Below are positions 1 through 7,824 of a stretch of DNA of 10,518 bases, one piece after another. Numbering within the stretch: position 1 is the stretch's first letter; the number at the start of each line of letters is the position of its first letter. The notes under the pieces are model-generated. The model was not told the DNA's origin. It made no database searches and worked only from the letters and a program-made list of their open reading frames with translations. Made by a program: the position numbers and the translations under genes. Source of the stretch: Euperipatoides rowelli (Eukaryota; Onychophora; Udeonychophora; Euonychophora; Peripatopsidae); NCBI GenBank assembly GCA_003024985.2, contig PXIH01S0019335.1; one strand, 5' to 3'.

Positions 1-410
1 ATAGTACACAAATACTGTAATCGGTTTATTCTTTTCTTTTCTTCACTACTGAAATTGTTTATAAGAGAAAAGAGATAAGCATCATTTACTTAATTATTTA
101 AAGTAAATTACAATTAGAAAATAAAATAAGTTTCTCTCATTTTGCAGATTTTCTGAAGAACAAGTTATGAATATTTCAGCTTTTTCATTGGTTAGAAATA
201 TAAACAAATCAATTAGCTTTTTTTTTTATCTTTTCTTTGTTTTCACAAGATAATTTAATTTTAAAAATAATAAAATTTTGCTTGAATATTACAGAATCAA
301 TTATATACTGTAATTATCAACATTTGCAGACTTTAGATTTCTTTCATATTTTTATATGGCACAAATAATTGTTCGTGTGACTGTGGAGTAATGTTGGGTT
401 GTTTATAGAA
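1..410. other. A+T-rich non-coding stretch
   Basis: No open frame of useful length, RNA gene or repeat array was seen here. The stretch has several T-runs and A-runs and short AT-only words, as in bulk A+T-rich intergenic or intronic DNA. Confidence 0.6.
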
Positions 411-414
411 GAAC

Positions 415-513
415 TGACTCATTTGAATGAACTTATTTGAATGAAATGACTCATTTGAATAAATTACGTATTTGAAAGATATGACTCATTTGATTGAACT
501 GACTCATTTGAAC
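415..513. repeat. Short degenerate tandem array with TGACTCA core
   Basis: Six units of 16-18 bp follow one another, with the theme TGACTCATTTGAATGAA. Four units keep TGACTCA exactly, at 415-421, 447-453, 482-488 and 500-506. The second and fourth units (about 431 and 465) have lost the core but keep ATTTGAA. TGACTCA is also the consensus binding site for AP-1-type bZIP factors, but conservation of the flanking TTTGAA points first to a tandem repeat or to subterminal repeats of a transposon. No coding potential. Confidence 0.75.
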
Positions 514-851
514 TAATAACAACTGTGAATCACTCACTTTCTGCTCTCCCTCTCGTTTTTAATTAATTAGTGAAAGAGTTGAGGTGGGGGGAGGAGATAT
601 TACATTCTGGCCCGCCTTTATACAGTTAGTCAAACCGGCACCTACTTTTACTTCTTAGTTTTTTAATCAGTTACTTTTCAAAATTGTTTCTATATTTCTT
701 TTTTGGATCCTAACAGTTTCAACTGAATAAAAATAGGAGTGCTAAATAAACAAAATAATACATGTTCACTGTAGCAGTGAAAAATTGCAACGGTAGTATA
801 TTGAACTTTTGACCTTCTCAACCAATAGCTGAAGACATATACAGTATGTAT
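514..851. other. Non-coding spacer with a G-rich patch
   Basis: Nothing gene-like was seen. A pyrimidine patch (541-554) is followed by a G-rich patch (581-596) that ends in GGGGGGAGGAG, unusual in this A+T-rich window. A TATAAAGG word is present on the minus strand at 615-622, but no downstream gene supports calling it a promoter. Confidence 0.5.
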
Positions 852-936
852 ATTTTGTATACCATCTGATTATCAAATCAGATGGTATACAAAATGATTA
901 CACAATTATTTTGTATACCATCTGATTTGATAATCA
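852..936. repeat. Three-armed inverted repeat (two mutually exclusive hairpins)
   Basis: The 20-base word ATTTTGTATACCATCTGATT occurs at 852-871 (arm A) and again at 908-927 (arm C). Its exact reverse complement lies at 876-895 (arm B). A and B form a perfect 20-bp stem with a 4-base loop (872-875). B and C pair over 29 bp (867-895 with 908-936) with a 12-base loop (896-907). Arm B can pair with only one partner at a time. The perfect identity suggests a recent origin, for example template switching during replication. No terminal repeat or target duplication identifies it as a known transposon. Confidence 0.9.
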
Positions 937-1682
937 TCAGCAGTTAAAGACTATATTTGTGATTTGACTGATGATGTTTCAACCAATTAATGAGTCTATT
1001 ATGATGGTATAATTTTTCACAAGCACTTGTTTGTTCGAACCCAGCCTATCAGAAGGATATTGACATTACAGTTCAATCAATATTTAAATAAATACACAAT
1101 AATCCATCCTAAGTAATTTTAAACTTATATATTCCCCTTTATACTAAGAAGAAGAAAAAACATTCTTTAATTCATAATTTAATAAGTAAGTGTGATGAAC
1201 TATTGAATACATATGATGACTAATGTATGTTGTTTGTTTATATTAGACATTATTTTAATTATTTGTAATTTTAAGTAAATGACTAGTACAAGTAAAAGAT
1301 CAGGGTAAAAGAGAAGTTCAAAACAAATTAAATGGCCTTTTTATTTTCATTTAGATCTTAGGTTTCAATAAATGTTCGTTTCTAGGCAAATGTCAGAAAG
1401 ACAAAAACTAATTAATTATTTATAGGTAAAAAAAAAACTATTCACCAATCCAACAGGTAAAGAACAGAAATAACTTATTATATTTAGTTAAGTGAAAAAC
1501 TGATTAAATGAGCCAAGGCTAGTCAGTCTTATGCAAGAGGAATGAGAGGGGATGGGGGATGTGTTTCTATTTGAGGAAAAATAGTCTAGACAAATTGTTT
1601 TTTAATTCTAATTTTTTTTTACCATCCCTGGATTTAATGCATTTATAGGCTATCCATTAGAAATTTAAACGTTTTTCCCTGT
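937..1682. other. A+T-rich non-coding stretch
   Basis: No supported gene, RNA or array. One somewhat G-rich patch occurs around 1537-1561. The stretch just precedes the 3' end of the minus-strand Merlin-like relic, but no terminal inverted repeat for that element could be recognised here. Confidence 0.5.
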
Positions 1683-2399
1683 CTAGACCAATGCTCCAGT
1701 CATTCTTTTATAATAATGTAAGGCCATATATTGCATTACAGTTTTTGGGATAGCCGTGATACAAGTGGTTAATTTAAAATGCTTATTTTCAATATCAAGT
1801 GGATTTATAGTGTTCTGTGAGTCTTTTTTATCAACAAATTGTCCAAATTTGCGATTGGGTTTCTTATGTATCATAGCTTTGAAAAGCTTATGCACATTTG
1901 AATATTTGGGTGCTGAGTCTGTGCAAACAATGGCTGTTTCAGAATGGCATTAGCGTTTCACAAGTGGCCACAAATCTATTTTTTTTCCCCATCGGCTCTA
2001 AAGAAATACCCTTCTTTATCTTTACTGCAGAAAATGCCGAAAGGGTGGTACAAGACAGGATATTTTATTTTATTTTTTATTTTCAAACATTTCATATGAT
2101 GATATTACAGGAATTAGAATTTTCATTCCAAATCCTAAGATAATCACTGAGACATCTTTAAATTGTAAAAGAATCCAAAAAAAAAAAAAAAAGATATTTT
2201 GTAATGGATTAATATATCCTTTGCATTTTGTTTGCCGGCATGAAGAACATATCCATCGCCAGCAAATTTTATATTTTTGATGTGCGATAGCTGACATCCA
2301 GCCTTAGCATATTGGACAAAGTGTAAAATTATTTTTATACGGAATTAATCTGAAGTCTTCCAGGAAAATACATTCATATTTGGAAGATAGGAGAGTCAT
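1683..2399 (-). pseudogene. Decayed Merlin-like (IS1016/IS1595-type) DDE transposase
   Basis: Read from an ATG at 2399 to a TAG at 1683, one minus-strand frame of 239 codon positions keeps Merlin/ISXO2-like features. A zinc ribbon CPIC-x19-CSSC (Cys 28, 31, 51, 54) is embedded in WRWICSSCRQTK. It is followed by a hydrophobic stretch, PLQNIFFFFFWIL, as expected after the zinc ribbon in this family. Near the end come CTDSAPKY (codon 157 on; an Asp-bearing catalytic-type motif), then H-x3-N-x5-FVD, an IE pair, and QYMALHYYKRM, similar to the family's C-terminal YLxEFxWR. The frame is broken by a stop inside the zinc ribbon (2304-2306), one at 2070-2072 and several between 2069 and 1950. The region where the first catalytic acidic pair should lie is unreadable and probably shortened. 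The role would have been cut-and-paste transposition; it is not functional now. Family assignment is from remembered motifs, not a search. Confidence 0.6.
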
Positions 2400-2931
2400 C
2401 CATGTGTAAAATGATAAATTTGCTATTAATGGATGCATGTTCTTTACAACATTAAGTAGGTTGTTAGAAAAGCACATTTTAATATTACGCTAAGAGATTT
2501 TATATATTTAATAAACATGTACAACATTTATACCTTAAAAAATTTAATTTTCTTGTACAACATTTATCTTTATCAATGTCATGAATGGTGGCCATTTTGA
2601 AAATTGTAACGCAACACAACAGTGTAATTTCCACATTAAAGTTTATGAAAACATATTTTGTTAATAAAATTACAAATAGAAAAGATTTTATATTGAAGTT
2701 TATTTGTGCATTCCTAAGTTGTCATGGATTGGAGTACCGTTCTGTGGACCACATTTTGGGAAATTCTGGTTAAAGGGTATATCAGATTTCACAATATAGC
2801 AACAGTTTATAATTATTCTCAGTGTTCTGTAAGCTATAATGCTTTTCTAAGTTACTTATTGTGAATAAATTGTATTTGAAAATAAATATTTTTACCAATC
2901 TTAATAGTAAGTATTAAAGTGTATTTAGAAA
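2400..2931. other. A+T-rich spacer with a small direct repeat
   Basis: No supported gene. The 14-base word TGTACAACATTTAT occurs at 2519-2532 and 2554-2567. An open stretch of 62 codons on the plus strand (2585-2773) has no recognisable domain and is treated as chance. Confidence 0.5.
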
Positions 2932-2933
2932 TA

Positions 2934-3044
2934 CAGGGTGTTCCAAAAGTCCTTGAATAAAAGTAAAAATTTATTAAACGAAAAGTATCAGTTGTACACT
3001 AATGCGGTTTGTGGTGAATAACAAACAACTCAAAAAGTTTTTTT
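2934..3044 (+). repeat. Left terminal inverted repeat of the Tc1/mariner-type element
   Basis: Starts CAGGGTGTTCC and contains TAAAAATTTATTAAACGAAA. It pairs with 3196-3309 with a handful of substitutions and small indels. It ends in a T-run preceded by CAAAAAG. Confidence 0.88.
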
Positions 3045-3073
3045 CCTCTGTTTCAGTATCGATGGTAACATGA

Positions 3074-3190
3074 ATCATTGAAGCAATCAACACGGTTACT
3101 GTGGACATGCTGCCTAAAACTTGGCAAGAGATTGAATATAGTTTAGATCTGTTGCAGGTGACAAATGGAGCCCATGTTGAAGTTTGGTAA
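3074..3190 (+). pseudogene. C-terminal remnant of a Tc1/mariner-type transposase
   Basis: Thirty-eight codons and a TAA stop (3188-3190) remain. The reading includes TVDMLPKTWQEIEYSLDLL and then VTNGAHVEVW. This resembles the tail of a group of arthropod-type Tc1/mariner transposases, whose C termini read like W-x-E-[IL]-[DE]-Y-R-L-D followed by a V-T-x-G-A-H-[IV]-E motif. An in-frame TGA at 3071-3073 sits just upstream, where an arginine codon CGA would be expected; a CpG decay mutation explains it. No DDE catalytic residues remain. It sits inside the element, just before the right inverted repeat, as the 3' end of a parental gene should. Confidence 0.72.
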
Positions 3191-3195
3191 AAACT

Positions 3196-3309
3196 AAAAA
3201 AAAACTTTTTAAATTGTTGCTTATTTCACTGCAAACCACATTATTGTGCGTCTGATACTTTTCGTTTAATAAATTTTTACTTTTATGCCAGGACTTTTGG
3301 ACTACCCTG
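3196..3309 (-). repeat. Right terminal inverted repeat of the Tc1/mariner-type element
   Basis: Inverted partner of 2934-3044. On the minus strand it reads CAGGGTAGTCCAAAAGTCCT and continues with the shared 35-bp core. A TA dinucleotide follows at 3310-3311. Confidence 0.88.
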
Positions 3310-3314
3310 TACAC

Positions 3315-3334
3315 TATACTGTATTTACAGTATA
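3315..3334. repeat. Palindrome beside the transposon
   Basis: TATACTGTA, two bases, then TACAGTATA: a perfect 9-bp inverted repeat starting four bases outside the TA duplication of the 2934-3309 element. It may be an AT-rich palindromic target context, or chance. Confidence 0.7.
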
Positions 3335-4182
3335 AGCAAATCTTGGTTTTAACTACTTAGTTGTACTACTGTATTATAATTGCTGTTTATTTCTATTAGG
3401 GTTATACTATTATATAATTAATATTTTGTCTACTACTGGTAGAATTAATTGAAATTTTAATTGTTCTATAATTTCGTAAATTTATCAACTGCTCTTTTCT
3501 TTATTTTATATTTTTCTTTATTTAGTTAGTTGAAAAAGCTTTTCAATTTTAATAAATTTCCCAGAAATCAATAAATTTTTATTCTTAATTAATTTTGTTT
3601 TACTTACAGCCAACGTTGCTTTTGAAATATTACTCAGAGATTTTTTTTGATTCTAGTAATGCTAATAAAAAGTGAGATAAAATTAAATTAACTTTTACCT
3701 ATTGTGGAAATTGGGGAGTATCAATGACAAATTTATTCACATTATTTCCCCCACTTAAAATCACATTTTAAAACTTGTGTTTTTTTTAAAAAAAAAAGAA
3801 CAATGCAGTAAGCAAATTTAAATATTTGAAAAAAAAAAAAATAAAAGGAATACTGTCAGTAAAAATTATTCGAATGTGGAATTAAAGATTATATATTTAT
3901 AAAATATAGTAGGCTATTTATTGATTTATATTTTGTATTATAAATAATTTTAAGTATTCGTCAAAAACAAAATAAAAAAATTGTCCACACTAAAAAAATA
4001 ACGAAATTGTTTTTACTTATTTTTATTTATTCTTTACAGTGTAATTATTTCTTAAAAATAAATGATAAAAGCTGTAAAATATATTATGCAGATCTTTATT
4101 ATACATTTACTAAAGGATAAAAATTGACCAATCATCTTTATTTTAATACTTGATTATCAGATTATCATTAGAATTGGTGCAG
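3335..4182. other. A+T-rich non-coding stretch
   Basis: Very A+T-rich sequence with several homopolymer tracts, including T8 followed directly by A10 (3780-3797) and an A-run around 3830-3841. No gene, RNA or array was recognised. Confidence 0.6.
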
Positions 4183-4312
4183 AGTTATTTATTACTTAGT
4201 AGGAGTTAGGATTCAGGCTGGGGTGAAGATTAGGACTGTATTAGAGTAGGGACATAGTTATTTATTACTTAGTAGGAGTTAGGATTCAGGTGGGAATGAA
4301 GGCTAAAACTGT
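4183..4312. repeat. Tandem duplication of about 73 bp
   Basis: Unit 1 (4183-4255) and unit 2 (from 4256) share an exact stretch of about 35 bases that includes TTATTTATTACTTAGTAGGA and GTTAGGATTCAGG. After that the copies diverge while staying alignable (GGGGTGAAGATTAGGACTG against GGGAATGAAGGCTAAAACTG). Confidence 0.85.
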
Positions 4313-4453
4313 AAATAAAAATATAACATGGCTAGCCATATTTAGTTAGTTATACACCATTAGTTGGTTTTGAGTTAAAATGAACTTCAGCTATTTGACA
4401 GAAACTATAATGTAAAAATAACAAAAGGGTTAAAAAATTGTAAAAAAAATTTT

Positions 4454-4592
4454 TCATTTGACAAAATGTTCATTTGGCTAACTGTCCTTTCAGCCAAATG
4501 TCTAATCGGCCAAAATATCTATTGGCCGAATATCTGTTTGGTAAATGTTAGTTTGTCCAAACATCCATCTGTGAAATGTTTGTCAGTCAATG
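4454..4592. repeat. Diverged tandem array of 15-17-bp units
   Basis: About nine units start near 4454, 4468, 4484, 4500, 4517, 4532, 4547, 4563 and 4578. They share the theme RTCTATTTGGCCAAAT. The centre is best kept (TCGGCCAAAAT, TTGGCCGAAT); the edges are worn. Because TTGGCCAA is itself palindromic, neighbouring units can pair as short hairpins. No coding potential. Confidence 0.75.
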
Positions 4593-4989
4593 GTTTCTTT
4601 GCCTAGTATTCAGGGAGGAAATAAAAATTAAGACAGTTAATCTAGACTAATTTGAGATTTTGGACATCACTTAAAAAGTAAAAATTTTTTAAAAAAAAAT
4701 TAATGAATTACAGGGCTAGAGTCAAAGTTTTTCTAAATTTTAATTGCCTATGGCAATTTCTCACAATTAAATTTGGCCAAGGAGATCAATAAAAAAATTA
4801 TGGACCTTAACCTTCTGTTACAATAGTAGCTTTACTATCACTTGTTTAAGTTCAAGTAGACCACTGTTTTAGGATATCTTCTCTGTGCTGTTTTAACTTC
4901 TGCAGTCAGATATGCATTGCCATACTTAAAATCCATCAATGTTGAAATAATTTGTTGGTCCTTTTTTAAATTTCCAAATGTAATGTACT
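4593..4989. other. A+T-rich spacer
   Basis: No gene recognised. A small hairpin, AATTGCC-TAT-GGCAATT, lies at 4742-4758. Confidence 0.55.
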
Positions 4990-5716
4990 TTCTCATGTAA
5001 GCCTAATATGTATCTCATGGAATACTAATATGTACCCCATAAAACCCTAATCTTCATCTCATAGAACCTAATGTTCATTTAATGGAATGTTAATATATAT
5101 ACCTCATGGAAACCTAATATGTAGCCTACCTAATGGAACACTTTGTATATTTCATGGAACTTTTATGTATACTTCATGGAACCATAATATATACCTCAAG
5201 GACCTTAATATGTGCCTCATTGAACCTACTTTTTACCTCATTGAATGTAATGTGTACCTTATGGAATGTCATGGAACCCTAATATATACCTCATGGAACC
5301 CTAATGTGTATCTCATGGAACCCTAATAAATATTTCACAAAACCCTAATGAAATTCTAATGTCAACTTCTTGGAACCCTAATAGGTACCTCATTGACCCT
5401 AATGTGTACCTCATAGAACCCTAATGTGAACTTCATGCAACCCTAATGTTTACATTAGGGAACCTAATTGTGTAGCCTACCTTGTGGAACAATGTATACC
5501 TCATTGAACCCTAATATGTACCTCATGGACCCTTATATATATACAGTATACACCTCATGGAACCCTAATTTGTACCACATGGAACATAATGTGCAATTCA
5601 TGGAACCAAATTGTGTACTTCATGGAATCATAATGTGTACCTCATTGAATCATAATGTTTATCTCATTAACCTAATGTGTATAATGGAACCCTAATGTGT
5701 ACCTCATAAAATCCTT
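4990..5716. repeat. 22-bp minisatellite
   Basis: About 30 units of 20-24 bp, with a few longer composite ones, follow CCTCATGGAACCCTAA plus TGTGTA. Early units (4990-5200) and the last units are most worn; the centre is closest to consensus. Local insertions such as GTAGCCTAC occur twice (5121-5129 and 5473-5481). Two plus-strand open stretches (5087-5326 and 5468-5695) are made wholly of this repeat and read as cycling words such as YTSWNPN and VYLMEP. They are repeat artefacts, not genes. About a dozen units contain CCCTAA, but never in uninterrupted hexamer tandem. Confidence 0.93.
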
Positions 5717-6736
5717 TAGCTCCCAATCCGATATCTAGCTTTGATGATTATTATACCAGCTTCAAGCTATTCCATTATGTATTGTGCTTCTATTTAGTTC
5801 TTTTTGTTCATTGTTGTTTATTAGTTAAATAATATTGTATAATTTAAAGTTTTTTTTTTTTGTGTTTATTTGGAGAAAGTGCATCATGTTATGTCTTTCT
5901 TCCCCCAAATAAGTAACTAATTTGGATAACTTGCTAGAAAATGTAAATAGGATGTAGAAAGTGGAGACAAGAAATATAAAAGTGTTTGTCTTAAGTTTTA
6001 TGGATATTTTCAGCTATTTTAAATTTAAAAGAAAAAGAAATTAAAACTGCTGAATCAAAATGCTTAACTTCTTGTGTCTTCTTTAAATTTGTTAGCCATC
6101 ACAAATCTTAAATCCATTTCTTCCCCTTTCTTGATATAAATGAACAAGAATAATATTGGGGGAGTGGATTTTTTTCAAGAGTAGCAGAAGTGGTCTGTAA
6201 CAAATTACCAAGGTGACATTCTATAGATTATTAGATTTCTATTTAATTTATTTTTTAGCTCTTAATTTGTACATCTTTCTCTCTTAATAAGTTTTGATGT
6301 GGCTTTCTATTTACCTGAAGTTAATTACTGAAGGGAAAAAAAAGCTCCGCTAGAAAACGCATTTGCAATGTTTGTTAACCATCACAATCTATTAGCATTA
6401 TTTTTTAATCAATATTAAGAAATGACTTTTTTAATTGTGAAACACTTGGAGTGATGAGTGATCATGTGCGAAGTGAGTTGTTTCATTCACTGCATATCGT
6501 GTTGCAAAGAAATACGAATCAGAATTCTAGATTTTAATTTGAATAAAATTTAAACCCTCTTATTCTCATAGTTTTATTTCCCCAAGTTTGTTTTCAGTAA
6601 CAGATCAGAAGATTTAACAAGAACTCCTAGAGCCAGTCAGATAAAAGATAAATAATACATGAATATGCAATGCCCCCTCCCTTGTCAATACATTTTGCTA
6701 TTATTTACTTCTGAATTTATTTATATATTATTTAAA
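5717..6736. other. A+T-rich non-coding stretch
   Basis: About 1 kb without a supported gene, array or mobile element. It includes a T-run of about 12 bases at 5850-5861. A weak inverted pair, TTATTTGG ... CCAAATAA, lies around 5866-5912. Small C-rich patches occur near 5900 and 6672. Confidence 0.55.
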
Positions 6737-6775
6737 TTATCCAATTCCTAAGAATTGGATAAGACAGAGTCTTAT
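6737..6775. repeat. Two overlapping palindromes
   Basis: TTATCCAATTC, loop CTAA, GAATTGGATAA gives 11-bp perfect arms (6737-6747 and 6752-6762). Overlapping its right arm, ATAAGAC, loop AGA, GTCTTAT gives 7-bp arms (6759-6765 and 6769-6775). The two stems compete for bases 6759-6762. Function unknown. Confidence 0.8.
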
Positions 6776-6856
6776 TACAACTATACAAGCAAAAAAAAAA
6801 AACTAACAAAAATAAACAATCCAAAATCAACATATAAAGTGAACAAAAGAAAACAT

Positions 6857-6991
6857 ATGGATGACAACATGCAAGCAACCATATATAACATGCAATCAAC
6901 CATATATATTACAATAAAACTCACAAATGGATGACAACATGCAATCAACCATATATATATATATATATATATTACAATAAAACTACTCAAG
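6857..6991. repeat. 70-bp tandem duplication with internal partial copy
   Basis: Copy 1 (6857-6926) and copy 2 (6927-6991) both start ATGGATGACAACATGCA and both end in ATTACAATAAAACT. Copy 1 holds an extra internal copy of ACATGCAATCAACCATATAT. Copy 2 instead holds an expanded AT run. The minus-strand open stretch across this region (6781-6990) is an artefact of the repeat. Confidence 0.85.
6951..6972. repeat. (AT)11 microsatellite
   Basis: Eleven uninterrupted AT dinucleotides lie inside the second copy of the 70-bp duplication. Confidence 0.95.
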
Positions 6992-7006
6992 CATCATATA
7001 CAACAG

Positions 7007-7029
7007 CATTATTATTATTATATTTTATT
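7007..7029 (-). other. LINE 3' end: AATAAA signal and (TAA)n tail
   Basis: On the minus strand AATAAA (7029-7024) is followed closely by a run of ATA/TAA triplets ending at about 7007. A polyadenylation signal next to a simple triplet tail is typical of the 3' end of several LINE clades. Confidence 0.65.
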
Positions 7030-7263
7030 GACCTCAAAACAGCAAAAACATTCAAATATAAACAAATAATGTAACAAATAATACATAGAAATAGAAAACA
7101 AAAAGATTTTAATATTGCAATATCAAAATACTTGAATTCTCTAGCCCAATAATTGAATATGAGAAGACTCACAATAAAATAAACCAAGAATTAAAACTTA
7201 CATATACAGTGTATAACAACTTATCATTAAAAAAATCACTATTATTAACTCCTAAAATTAAAC

Positions 7264-7765
7264 TCAATATATAGTCCCATTAAATACACTCAAATAAGAA
7301 AAAATAGATTTACTTAGTCTATTAGTCTTAGCCAAAGGTATCCTTAACAAATTTTCACCTCTAGTTACCCTTCCAGACACCTCCCCATGTGTAGGAGGAA
7401 CATATTCAGGATACTTTTCCGAAAAAAAATTGTGCAGAAGATTTATGGAAAATAATTATTCTATGTTGAAGCGACTCCAAAGATAAAATATTTCAATGAA
7501 TGTTTGGTATCTATATAATCTCCATCCATTATTATCTTCAAAGCTCTGTTTTGAACTCTTTTATTATCATTAACAAGTTTTTTTTTTTGTTAATGCCTTC
7601 TTCCAAACTGGAGCACAATATTCTTGAACTGATCTAATGCATGAAACAAACAGCTTCCATTGCTCCCCTATTCATACTTATTCTTCTCATCATATACAAA
7701 ATATATAATTTTCTATTTGTCTTTGCTATCATATTACCTACATGCGTATCCCATTTTACAAAAGT
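7264..7765 (-). pseudogene. LINE reverse transcriptase, C-terminal part, frameshifted
   Basis: Reading along the minus strand, pieces in shifting frames fit the connection/thumb region and tail of a jockey/CR1-type reverse transcriptase. They are KWDTHVGNMIAKTNRKLYIL (about 7695-7756); then CIRSVQEYCAPVWKKALT (7588-7641), matching the family's SVLEYCxxVW; then NKRVQNRALKIIM (about 7527-7565), matching the VQRRALRII motif; then LSLESLQHR; then YPEYVPP and PLAKTNRLSKSIFSYLSV, up to a TGA at 7264. Frame changes occur near 7634-7641, near the T-run at 7578-7588, near 7470-7490 and near the A-run at 7422-7429. Several sit at homopolymers, so a few could be sequencing or assembly errors, but the in-frame TAG and other breaks argue for real decay. 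The polymerase palm catalytic motifs are absent because of 5' truncation. Confidence 0.7.
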
Positions 7766-7824
7766 AAATTTACACATCATACAAAAATAAATCATCAATC
7801 TTAGATTTTATGACCAATCTTCAA

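Larger units (their letters stand above)
2934..3309. mobile_element. Tc1/mariner-type non-autonomous element with long inverted repeats
   Basis: This 376-bp element begins CAGGGTGTTCCAAAAGTCCT and ends with the matching inverted sequence. It is flanked by TA on both sides (2932-2933 and 3310-3311), the target duplication of the IS630/Tc1/mariner superfamily. The terminal inverted repeats run about 111-114 bp (2934-3044 and 3196-3309), with a perfect 35-bp core inside each, and look roughly 85% identical by eye. Between them lies the 3' end of a transposase gene, so the element is an internal-deletion derivative of an autonomous parent. It cannot move without a transposase supplied from elsewhere. 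Confidence 0.88.

Noticed and set aside
615-622. TATAAAGG on the minus strand as a promoter
   Set aside because: No downstream gene or transcript feature supports it; TATA-like words are frequent in A+T-rich DNA.
1756-2143. Two plus-strand open stretches overlapping the Merlin-like relic
   Set aside because: They are antisense shadows of the minus-strand relic and show no family motifs.
2585-2773. Plus-strand open stretch of 62 codons
   Set aside because: No recognisable domain, no splice or promoter context, and length within chance expectation for this sequence.
3114-3314. Minus-strand open stretch of 66 codons
   Set aside because: Lies across the right inverted repeat and antisense to the transposase remnant; it is a shadow of the transposon.
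5087-5326. Plus-strand open stretch of 79 codons (and its twin at 5468-5695)
   Set aside because: Built entirely from the 22-bp minisatellite; the residues just cycle through the repeat in changing frame.
5866-5912. Inverted pair TTATTTGG ... CCAAATAA as a small transposon or hairpin gene
   Set aside because: Arms are short and mismatched beyond eight bases; no target duplication or further structure.
6781-7187. Two minus-strand open stretches rich in I, Y, V and F
   Set aside because: The first is the 70-bp repeat with its AT run; the second lies in LINE 3' untranslated sequence. Their apparent membrane-like character comes from A+T-rich codons.
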